Program-made: the position numbers and the translations under genes | The notes under the pieces: model-generated | What the model was told of the DNA's origin: nothing | The model's database searches: none | What the model saw: only the letters and a program-made list of their open reading frames with translations | In this document: piece by piece, positions 1-5,145 of the stretch | Layout of the letters: each line of letters begins with the position of its first letter | Numbering within the stretch: position 1 is the first letter of the stretch | From: Oscillospiraceae bacterium | GTDB taxonomy: Bacteria; Bacillota; Clostridia; Oscillospirales; Ruminococcaceae | Length of the DNA stretch: 6,712 nt | NCBI GenBank assembly: GCA_031285645.1 | Contig: JAITVU010000120.1 | Span: forward strand, 1 to 6,712 | Direction: 5' to 3'

Positions 1-81
1 CGCATAATATTTTTCCCCGGCAAAACCCGGTGAAACAACAAAAGCCGCCAGCCCCTGTGGCTGTAAACGGCCTACCCCCTT

Positions 82-129
82 GGAATCGCCTGTCGTTTTC
101 GAAAACAAAACGGAGAAGAGGGCGATTCC
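82..129. repeat. Nested inverted repeat (structured element)
   Basis: The arms GGAATCGCC (82-90) and GGCGATTCC (121-129) are perfect 9-bp reverse complements. Inside them, CGTTTT (94-99) pairs with AAAACG (107-112) around a 7-nt loop. This leaves an asymmetric internal loop with a purine-rich right side (113-120, GAGAAGAG). The segment 95-106 is itself a palindrome, GTTTTC/GAAAAC. No T-run follows on either strand, so it does not look like an intrinsic terminator. It could be a structured RNA, a protein-binding site or a small repeat, and I cannot assign it to a known RNA class. Confidence 0.5.
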
Positions 130-201
130 CTGATTCTTATATTTATATCATAACACATATTGCGTCCGCACGCCATATAAAAAATCATTTGCCGCTTTAT
201 G

Positions 202-216
202 CGCAGAGACTCTGCG
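202..216. repeat. 15-bp perfect palindrome, possible operator
   Basis: CGCAGAG (202-208) and CTCTGCG (210-216) are perfect reverse complements around a single central A. A one-base centre favours a DNA-level dimer-binding site over an RNA hairpin. It lies 72 bp upstream of the -35 box of the promoter at 288-316. Any regulator is unknown. Confidence 0.4.
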
Positions 217-287
217 AGGACGCGGGCGGCGTAATACTGATTTGCTCTGCCGTGATGACAGGACACGCAACTTTTTAGCAGGATCAG

Positions 288-316
288 TTGACCTTTTAGA
301 GTACTTGGTTTACAAT
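288..316 (+). promoter_or_regulatory. SigA-type promoter upstream of rpe
   Basis: TTGACC (288-293) matches the -35 consensus at 5 of 6 positions. TACAAT (311-316) matches the -10 consensus at 5 of 6 positions. The spacer is exactly 17 bp. Transcription would begin near 322-325, giving a leader of about 200 nt before rpe. A second -10-like box, TATTAT (465-470), lies nearer to rpe but has no good -35. Confidence 0.7.
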
Positions 317-322
317 ATTAAA

Positions 323-523
323 GTAAGTGCTTTTCCGAACAGGCTAAAAACAGACAGCCTGTTTTCAGCCCTGAGATGGCGGGTTTGCCGCGAAGCGGCC
401 TGTTTGTTCAGCGCCGCGCTTATGACGTGGTTTTAAAATGACCTCATTTAAGTTTTTTTGCCTGTATTATGCGGATACACCGGCGCGAACGCGCGGTTAT
501 GCAGCCCGGGGAGGACCATACGG
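323..523 (+). promoter_or_regulatory. rpe 5' leader with hairpins
   Basis: This is the presumed untranslated leader between the promoter and rpe. It holds a hairpin with 8-bp arms AACAGGCT (338-345) and AGCCTGTT (356-363) and a 10-nt loop. The second arm runs into a short T-run, so it could be a weak attenuator. A second hairpin has arms GCCGC (387-391) and GCGGC (395-399). A T7 tract occupies 453-459. GCCTGT or its complement recurs at 339-344, 357-362, 398-403 and 460-465. I do not recognise a known riboswitch. Confidence 0.4.
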
Positions 524-1195
524 ATGATCAAAATATCGCCATCTGTGCTTGCCTGTGATTTTTCGCGGTTGGGCGAGGAAGTCCGCGCCATGGAAAAGGC
601 GGGCGCGGATATGATCCATCTCGACATCATGGACGGGCACTTCGTGCCCAATATATCATTCGGGCCCCCTGTTGTGGCCAGCCTGAGGCGTGTAAGCGAC
701 ATGTTTTTCGACACGCACCTGATGCTGACGCACCCGCTCTCCTATATCGACGGCTTCGCGGCCGCGGGGAGCAACCGAATCACATTTCATCTGGAAAGCG
801 AGAACGACGCCGGGGCTGTGATTGACCGGATCGAGGTGAACGGCGCCGAACCGGGGATTGTCATTAAGCCCGCGACGCCGGCGCAGGCTGTGTTCCCCTA
901 TCTTCACCGCGTGAAAATGGTGCTTGTCATGACCGTTGAACCCGGTTTTGGCGGGCAGCGCTTCATGGCGGATATGTGTCCCAAAATAGCCGCTTTGCGC
1001 GACGAAGTGACTAAAAGGGGCCTTGATGTCGACATCGAGGTCGACGGCGGCATCGACGCCGGGACGGCGGTTGTTGCCGCAAAGGCGGGCGCGAATGTTC
1101 TCGTGGCCGGATCGTCGCTCTTCGGCAGCGGCGATTACATGGCGGCTGTCGCCGCGATGCGCGACCGGGCGCGGCAGGCGTTGTATCAGGGCTGA
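524..1195 (+). CDS. rpe: Ribulose-phosphate 3-epimerase
   Basis: The product is a 223-residue cytoplasmic enzyme that interconverts D-ribulose 5-phosphate and D-xylulose 5-phosphate in the pentose phosphate pathway. The length fits the family. Family motifs appear in order along a TIM barrel: ISPSVLACDFSRLGEE near the N-terminus with substrate-binding Ser7; IHLDIMDGHFVPN (31-43), whose His32 and Asp34 are a metal ligand and a metal ligand/catalytic base; DTHLML with His65 as a further metal ligand; the flexible loop MTVEPGFGGQ (136-145); EVDGGI with catalytic Asp174; and the phosphate-binding VAGSSLFG (194-201). The ATG at 524 has GGGGAGG (508-514) nine bases upstream and gives the family N-terminus. 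The frame stays open upstream to 458, but that extension has no family similarity. The gene appears to be a single-gene unit driven from 288-316. A related sugar-phosphate epimerase such as allulose-6-phosphate 3-epimerase is a less likely alternative. Confidence 0.96.
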   Translation: MIKISPSVLACDFSRLGEEVRAMEKAGADMIHLDIMDGHFVPNISFGPPVVASLRRVSDMFFDTHLMLTHPLSYIDGFAAAGSNRITFHLESENDAGAVIDRIEVNGAEPGIVIKPATPAQAVFPYLHRVKMVLVMTVEPGFGGQRFMADMCPKIAALRDEVTKRGLDVDIEVDGGIDAGTAVVAAKAGANVLVAGSSLFGSGDYMAAVAAMRDRARQALYQG

Positions 1196-1249
1196 TCGGG
1201 AATCCGGTTATTGATCTTAATTGCGGATGTATGAGTTTAAGATTCCGGA

Positions 1250-1345
1250 GCCGCAAATCCGCCGCGCTTTTTTAAAAGCGCAGCGCTGTTGCGCAGTCAG
1301 GCTGCGCAACGTCCTTGGCGGCTGGCCGCCAAGGGGATTTGCGGC
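1250..1345. repeat. 96-bp cloverleaf-forming inverted-repeat element
   Basis: An 11-bp perfect outer stem, GCCGCAAATCC (1250-1260) with GGATTTGCGGC (1335-1345), encloses three further perfect stem-loops. The first is GCGCTTTT/AAAAGCGC (1264-1281). The second is GTTGCGCAG/CTGCGCAAC (1288-1296 and 1302-1310) with loop TCAGG. The third is CCTTGGCGG/CCGCCAAGG (1313-1321 and 1326-1334) with loop CTGG, directly abutting the 3' outer arm. The result is a four-way cloverleaf. It is not a tRNA: it has no TTCRA-type T loop, no CCA end and no normal arm sizes. There is no T-run for termination and no clear target duplication at the flanks. It may be a small palindromic repeat of the REP/MITE kind or a structured RNA. 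Confidence 0.6.
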
Positions 1346-1446
1346 GTTGGGGATTATGAAAATACTTGCTTGTGTTCCGTGGTTGATTGGTCTGCTTATA
1401 CGAATATCCCATTAAAAAGCAGATAAAATGGCGCGATGCGTTTTGG

Positions 1447-1485
1447 AAAAAAGGCGTTTTGAGCGATGATTTTATCGCCCTTTTT
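1447..1485. terminator. Probable bidirectional intrinsic terminator between rpe and mecA
   Basis: The arms A6-GGCG (1447-1456) and CGCCC-T5 (1476-1485) pair with one A-C mismatch on the plus strand and one G-U wobble on the minus strand. This leaves an A-tract/U-tract stem readable in both directions. The better pairing is on the minus strand, where it would end mecA transcripts 50 nt after the stop. A smaller alternative hairpin, GCGAT (1463-1467) with ATCGC (1474-1478) followed by CCTTTTT, may serve the plus strand. Confidence 0.55.
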
Positions 1486-1534
1486 AACGGATATTTGTAT
1501 TAATCGCCGGGTTTTGCATGAAGCAATAAGACGC

Positions 1535-2110
1535 CTAGAACGTACCGCCGAAATAATCGTTGAGCGTATCGAGTGCGCCCTCCGGGATGATTTCACAGCC
1601 ATGCTCATCGACGTAAGCGGCGAGAATATCGCCTTCACCCAGTCTTTGGGCATATTCGCTTAGAAAATAAACACTGAGCCGGTCTGAAAAATCAAGAGGA
1701 TAAATCGTGAGAACGAAAGCGCCCCTGTAATGATGTAAGGCGCTTTTGTATATGCGGTGGCTGTAACGCTCGAAAAGGCGCACGGCCCCCTCGCACAGCG
1801 TATCCGCATCGTCGAACGAGAAGATAACGGGCTGCAGCTTAGACAGCTTGCGCGGGTATTGGGATTTATCAAAAGCCGTGAAGCAGATCACGCAGCCGCC
1901 CTCTCCACCGGGATAGACTTCGATAAACACCTTGGCGCCCTTTGGGCTGAATCCGGTTTCGCGCTTGCCTTTTTCGAGGAGCCCGAGAAAGAATTCCCTG
2001 TTTTTTTCGCTGGCGCAGTCCGGCGATTTCAAATTGACGGACAAGCTTTTCACATCCTGCTTATCCAGCGTGACCTTGAGTTTATCCGCACTGATCAGGA
2101 TGATTTCCAT
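1535..2110 (-). CDS. mecA: MecA-family adaptor protein for ClpC
   Basis: The product has 191 residues, similar to clostridial MecA proteins. MecA delivers substrates to the ClpC-ClpP protease and, in Bacillus, represses competence by targeting ComK. The protein reads as two small domains. The N-terminal substrate-binding part (about 1-80) starts MEIILISADKLKVTL and contains FSPKGAKVFIEVYP. The C-terminal ClpC-binding part (about 93-191) contains FSFDDADTLCEGAVRLFERY, LSEYAQRLGEG and the family's typical ending CEIIPEGALDTLNDYF. The ATG at 2110 is preceded seven bases away by AAAGGA (complement of 2118-2123). The gene stands alone, convergent with rpe and divergent from the Rnf-like operon. 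The assignment rests on overall pattern and the C-terminal motif. No competence gene is visible here, so its substrate is unknown. Confidence 0.85.
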   Translation of the reverse strand: MEIILISADKLKVTLDKQDVKSLSVNLKSPDCASEKNREFFLGLLEKGKRETGFSPKGAKVFIEVYPGGEGGCVICFTAFDKSQYPRKLSKLQPVIFSFDDADTLCEGAVRLFERYSHRIYKSALHHYRGAFVLTIYPLDFSDRLSVYFLSEYAQRLGEGDILAAYVDEHGCEIIPEGALDTLNDYFGGTF

Positions 2111-2335
2111 AAGGTAATCCTTTCAGACATTGTTTGGCATGAACGCTGTGGCCTGAAAAATATCTGCGCGGAGATGCCGCGCGATGGGCGCAAAACAGGT
2201 GTCCGCAATGTGGGGACACATGATGCCGCCGCGATTTTTTTGTCCGTGAAGCATGGTGTGGTTCGGCTCGGCCGGAACAATGTTTCATCGGGGACAGGCC
2301 TGTGTACCAGAAAACAACGAAAGTCAGGTAGACCC
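2111..2335. promoter_or_regulatory. Divergent control region of mecA and the Rnf-like operon
   Basis: This 225-bp region must carry the signals for both divergent units, but I find no convincing -35/-10 pair on either strand. Visible elements are a hairpin, GCGCGG (2166-2171) with CCGCGC (2177-2182); an inverted pair, GTGTCC (2199-2204) with GGACAC (2214-2219); a T7 tract (2235-2241); and a 10-bp palindrome, ACAGGCCTGT (2294-2303), 33 bp before the rnfC-like start. TGTCC or its complement GGACA recurs at 2200, 2214, 2241 and 2292. Possible small minus-strand reading frames here do not look like proteins. Confidence 0.45.
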
Positions 2336-3409
2336 ATGTCGATATTCTCAAACGGGATTGTGCTGGCACAGCACAAGGAGCCCGCTTTTTCGCGCCCTTT
2401 GGTGTGCTTTACAAACCCTCAGACCGAGACGCTCTCGCTCGACCGCCCTCCTGTGCGTGACATCGCCGGGCTGAGCGCCGACGATATCGTTGAAATCGCG
2501 CGGGCGGCGCAAATTGTGGACGAGCGGGACGGCAAGCTTTTACACCGCAAGCTCATGCGCGTTAAGGGGCGGGGCGTCGCCGTTGTTGTGGACGCGATTG
2601 ACGACGAGCCCTATGTATCGAGCAAGATCAACCCCCTTCTCAAGCTGCGCGAGGAAACGGCCGGCGGGATCGGCTTGTGTGAAAAGGCGGCCGGGACCGA
2701 CAATGTCTTTATCATGGCCTACAAAAACATCGGTGACCTTGAAACGCGCATACCCGGCTCCATAGAGGGCTATAAAATCAGCAGGCTGCGCGGCGGTTAT
2801 CCCGCGAGGCCCCAGAGTTCGCTGCTCAATATCGGCCAGGGGCGCCGGCTGACGGTCGGCGTGGGCGCCGTGATCCACCTGTACCGCGCCGTCATGCAGA
2901 ATAAGCGCCAGAGCACGGTCTTTATCACGGTTGCGGGCAACTGCGTGGCAAACTCCATGAATATGGAAGTCTCCATAGGCATGACCATCCAGCAGATTTT
3001 GGATCGGTGCGGCCTTGTGGACGAGCCCACGCGTATTGTCTGCGGCGGGCCCATGACCGGGATCGCCATTATGGACACGGACCGCACCCTCGTGACATAC
3101 ACAACGCGCGCCATACTTGTGATTCGGGACAGCCGGCGCGAGAGCGGTTACAACTGCATCGGCTGCGGCCGCTGCGCGCGCGTCTGCCCCATGGGGCTCA
3201 GCCCTATGTACATACGCCGTTTCGCCCAGACCCAATATTACGCGAACCTGCGCCGCTTCGACGCCCACCTGTGTGTTGAATGCGGCACATGCAGCTATAT
3301 ATGCCCGTCGCGCCTGGAAGTGTCCAGGGATGTGGCCAGGGCGAAGGCCTACTCCCTCAGGAATATTGTGGGTGCGCAGGCGCAGGAGGTGGACGAGCTT
3401 GAGGATTGA
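2336..3409 (+). CDS. rnfC: Divergent RnfC-like iron-sulfur protein lacking the NADH/FMN-binding motif
   Basis: The 357-residue product is a shortened relative of RnfC, the peripheral subunit of Rnf ferredoxin:NAD+ oxidoreductases. Matching blocks are LSADDIVEIARAAQIVD (47-62), AIDDEPY (87-93, normally NGVECEPY), the VAGNCVANSMNMEVSIG block, CGGPMTGIA (236-244), and two [4Fe-4S] motifs: Cys274/277/280/284 followed by Pro, and Cys313/316/319/323 followed by Pro. The N-terminal barrel domain of normal RnfC is missing. The glycine-rich GLGGA-FPT segment that should follow AQIV is replaced by DERDGKLL (62-69), so NADH/FMN binding of the usual kind looks lost. The ATG at 2336 has only a weak AGG (2326-2328) upstream. 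The frame is open back to 1757, but that part is antisense to mecA and I reject it. The gene overlaps the rnfD-like gene by 11 bp. It is homologous to RnfC, but the function is probably altered. Confidence 0.82.
   Translation: MSIFSNGIVLAQHKEPAFSRPLVCFTNPQTETLSLDRPPVRDIAGLSADDIVEIARAAQIVDERDGKLLHRKLMRVKGRGVAVVVDAIDDEPYVSSKINPLLKLREETAGGIGLCEKAAGTDNVFIMAYKNIGDLETRIPGSIEGYKISRLRGGYPARPQSSLLNIGQGRRLTVGVGAVIHLYRAVMQNKRQSTVFITVAGNCVANSMNMEVSIGMTIQQILDRCGLVDEPTRIVCGGPMTGIAIMDTDRTLVTYTTRAILVIRDSRRESGYNCIGCGRCARVCPMGLSPMYIRRFAQTQYYANLRRFDAHLCVECGTCSYICPSRLEVSRDVARAKAYSLRNIVGAQAQEVDELED
3384..3401 (+). promoter_or_regulatory. Ribosome binding site fixing the TTG start of the rnfD-like gene
   Basis: AGGAGGT (3384-3390) is a perfect Shine-Dalgarno sequence eight bases before TTG (3399-3401), inside the 3' end of the rnfC-like gene. 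No ATG or GTG in this frame is comparably placed. The frame is open further upstream, but that part overlaps the ferredoxin motifs of the rnfC-like gene. Confidence 0.85.
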
Positions 3410-4406
3410 AAACCCCGCCACCGCCCCTCATATCCATTACCACGAAAATACAAAGGTTGTGATGGGCGACGCCATATTGCCCATGGCGGCGATCTACGCC
3501 ATGTGTTTTTACTACTACGGGCCGCGCGTGCTTCTGCTTCTTGTGACATCGGTTTTCTCCTCCGTGGCCGCGGATGTCTTGTGTACGCTTATATCGGGTA
3601 AAAGAGTGAACGCGCGGGATTATTCCGCCATCGTCACAGGCATGATCATACCGCTTATGATGCCGGCGTCTATTCCGTTTCACATTGCCGCCATAGCGGC
3701 GGTATTCGGCATCACCATTGTCAAGCACCCTTTCGGCGGCGTGGGCAACAATGTATTCAACCCCGCGGCGGCCGGCGTCGCCTTCGCGATTGTATGCTTT
3801 CCTGTGCGCATGTTTACGTATCCGATGCCGCTTGAGACGCTGCCGGTTTTCCCGGATGAGACCCTTTTACAGGTGTCGTCGCCCGCTTTTACGCTGCAAC
3901 TCGGCGGCGTGCCCAATTATGATTTTGTCGACATGTCGCTCGGCAATTTCCCCGGGCCCATGGGCGCCACTAATATTCTAGTAATCCTTGCCTGTCTTTT
4001 ATACCTCGTTTTGCGCGGCGCGGTGCGCTGGGAAATGCCGGTGGCTTATCTGGCCGTTTTCGCCGCGCTCTGCTGGGCTTTTCCGAGAGACAATATGAAC
4101 GCCGCGCAAAATATTCTTTATGATATGATGAGCGGCACGGTCCTTTTTGGTGGCGCGTTCATGTTGACGGACCCCGTCACAACCCCGCAGCGGGCCTGGG
4201 CCAAGGCCGCGTACGCGGCGCTTGCCGGAGCCGCGGTCTTTCTTTTCAGGCGCTACAGCCGTTATGAAGAGGAGTTTGTTTTTGTATTGCTGATCATGAA
4301 CGCGACCGTGTGGGGCTTTGATATGGTCGGCGAGCGTATCGCCGGTATTTTCAGGAGGAAAAAGTTTGAGACTCTCGACGATAAGAAAGTACAGAAAAAA
4401 CAGTAA
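3399..4406 (+). CDS. rnfD: RnfD/NqrB-like integral membrane protein without intact flavinylation motif
   Basis: The 335-residue multi-spanning membrane protein is of the RnfD/NqrB family, which in standard complexes carries covalent FMN on a Thr and takes part in ion-coupled electron transfer. Family signatures are KHPFGGVGNNVFNPAAAGVAFA-like (109-130), GNFPGPMGATN (182-192, normally GNIPGSIGETS), FMLTDPVTTP (254-263) and YSRYEEEFVFVLLIMN (286-301). The usual DxxS(G/S)AT flavinylation site should lie just before the GN-PG block. There the protein reads VSSPAFTLQL (159-168), which is not a normal site. The GAT at 189-191 aligns with the conserved GET, not with the flavinylation Thr. The start is TTG with a perfect Shine-Dalgarno sequence. 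The gene overlaps its upstream neighbour by 11 bp and its downstream neighbour by 41 bp, which suggests translational coupling. The family assignment is firm. Redox function is doubtful. Confidence 0.88.
   Translation: MRIENPATAPHIHYHENTKVVMGDAILPMAAIYAMCFYYYGPRVLLLLVTSVFSSVAADVLCTLISGKRVNARDYSAIVTGMIIPLMMPASIPFHIAAIAAVFGITIVKHPFGGVGNNVFNPAAAGVAFAIVCFPVRMFTYPMPLETLPVFPDETLLQVSSPAFTLQLGGVPNYDFVDMSLGNFPGPMGATNILVILACLLYLVLRGAVRWEMPVAYLAVFAALCWAFPRDNMNAAQNILYDMMSGTVLFGGAFMLTDPVTTPQRAWAKAAYAALAGAAVFLFRRYSRYEEEFVFVLLIMNATVWGFDMVGERIAGIFRRKKFETLDDKKVQKKQ
4353..4368 (+). promoter_or_regulatory. Ribosome binding site fixing the TTG start of the rnfE-like gene
   Basis: AGGAGG (4353-4358) lies seven bases before TTG (4366-4368), within the rnfD-like coding sequence. 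It is the only well-placed start signal before the first conserved block, NPIILLG. An ATG at 4318 in the same frame has no comparable signal. Confidence 0.8.
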
Positions 4407-5070
4407 GGTACGCCAGGGAATCTTGAGTGTGGGGCGCAATCCCATTATCCTGCTGGGCGTCAGCTTGCCCTTTGTCATCGCGACCGCGACGAGCCTGCGC
4501 AATGCGGCGGCCATGTCGCTTGAGTATGTCGTCATCAATTTTGTGACGGCTGTTCTGTCCGTCCTGATCGCCGGAAAGGCGCCGTTTTGGGTTCGCGCGG
4601 CCATTAATGTCGGCGCGGCGACGGTTGTCATGATGCTGACGCGGGCGCTTATCACATGGATGATGCCGGATATATCCAATTATCTGGGAACCTATATCTA
4701 TCTCATGGCCCTCAACGGCATGGTGCTGCTGCAATCCGAGGAAGCCGTCCGTCCGGGGCCTGTCAAGCTTTGGCCCGTCATGAAGGGCGTCGTGATCAAT
4801 GTAGCCGTTTTCGCCGTTATGATGCTGATTGTATCTTTGCCGCGTGAATATCTGGGCAACGGTACGCTTTGGGGCAGGGCCATACCCGCCCCGGTTAAAC
4901 TCTCCGGCGTGCAGTTGCCGTTTTTCGGTTTTATCAGCGTGGGTTTTCTATTGGCTTTTGTGCGCTTTACAACAAAAAAGATTCAGGCCTTCGGTATTGT
5001 AGATGGCGCCCGCAAAGCCGCGAATGAGCGGGCGCGCTACACAGCCATCCATGTTGAGATTGACGAATGA
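4366..5070 (+). CDS. rnfE: RnfE/NqrD-like membrane protein without [2Fe-2S] cysteines
   Basis: The 234-residue hydrophobic protein is of the RnfA/RnfE (NqrD/NqrE) family. Normal RnfE pairs with RnfA and each gives two Cys ligands to a [2Fe-2S] cluster inside the membrane. The first family block, NP-LVQLLGLCPALAVTTS, appears here as NPIILLGVSLPFVIATATS (25-43), with Ser33 or Leu34 where Cys belongs. The second block, VNCIILGRAEAF, appears as LNGMVLLQSEEA (116-127), with Gly118 in place of Cys. The whole protein has no Cys. The C-terminal helix (about residues 184-200) resembles the usual end of RnfE, followed by a polar tail that makes it somewhat longer than typical. It begins within the rnfD-like gene and occupies the canonical E position, but no rnfG precedes it. 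The homology is clear from order and motifs. Cluster binding is not expected. Confidence 0.82.
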   Translation: MRLSTIRKYRKNSKVRQGILSVGRNPIILLGVSLPFVIATATSLRNAAAMSLEYVVINFVTAVLSVLIAGKAPFWVRAAINVGAATVVMMLTRALITWMMPDISNYLGTYIYLMALNGMVLLQSEEAVRPGPVKLWPVMKGVVINVAVFAVMMLIVSLPREYLGNGTLWGRAIPAPVKLSGVQLPFFGFISVGFLLAFVRFTTKKIQAFGIVDGARKAANERARYTAIHVEIDE

Positions 5071-5112
5071 CGCTATAGAGGCGCGTATAACAGCTTAGCC
5101 CGTATTTTTAGT

Positions 5113-5145
5113 GGAGGTTTCGGCCCGTGAGCAGGGCCGTACATG
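5113..5145 (+). promoter_or_regulatory. Split ribosome binding site with bridging hairpin before the rnfA-like gene
   Basis: GGAGG (5113-5117) is 25 bases from the ATG (5143), too far for normal initiation. Between them, CGGCCC (5121-5126) and GGGCCG (5134-5139) form a perfect 6-bp all-GC hairpin with a 7-nt loop. When folded, only TTT and TAC remain between Shine-Dalgarno and ATG, an effective spacing of about six bases. GTG (5127) in the loop could instead start a 36-residue out-of-frame peptide ending at 5237. The rnfA frame has a TGA at 5128-5130, so its start cannot lie further upstream. Confidence 0.5.

Larger units (their letters stand above)
1..287. other. Non-coding region upstream of the rpe promoter
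   Basis: I see no gene here. One plus-strand frame is open from the left edge to 278, but its translation is basic and low-complexity and resembles no family. A gene may end just left of the window. Two structured elements lie here and are listed separately: a nested inverted repeat at 82-129 and a 15-bp palindrome at 202-216. The part from about 135 to 190 is AT-rich compared with the rest of the window. Confidence 0.6.
1196..1534. other. Convergent intergenic region rpe / mecA
   Basis: This 339-bp gap between the stop codons of rpe and mecA holds no credible gene. It contains the cloverleaf-forming element (1250-1345) and a probable bidirectional terminator (1447-1485), both listed separately. 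I see nothing further in 1346-1446. Confidence 0.7.

Noticed and set aside
376..441. 21-residue leader peptide in the rpe 5' region
   Set aside because: It has no Shine-Dalgarno sequence and no run of regulatory codons that would suggest attenuation.
1250..1345. tRNA gene
   Set aside because: The cloverleaf shape is suggestive, but the arm lengths, loop sequences and missing T-loop and acceptor features rule out a tRNA.
2235..2241. T7 tract as an intrinsic terminator
   Set aside because: No stable hairpin lies directly before it on the plus strand, and it sits in a divergent promoter region.
1757..2335. In-frame open extension upstream of the rnfC-like start
   Set aside because: It runs antisense through mecA, has no family similarity to RnfC, and mecA is well supported on the other strand.
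2540..3421. Long minus-strand open frame opposite the rnfC-like gene
   Set aside because: It mirrors a GC-rich gene with firm motifs on the plus strand. Its translation is His/Arg/Ala-rich and resembles no protein family.
3966..3974. GAT (residues 189-191 of the RnfD-like protein) as the flavinylation site
   Set aside because: By alignment it is the conserved GET of the GN-PG-IGET block, not the S(G/S)AT site.
3999..4734. Two minus-strand open frames opposite the rnfD-like and rnfE-like genes
   Set aside because: They lie antisense to strongly supported membrane-protein genes and have low-complexity composition.
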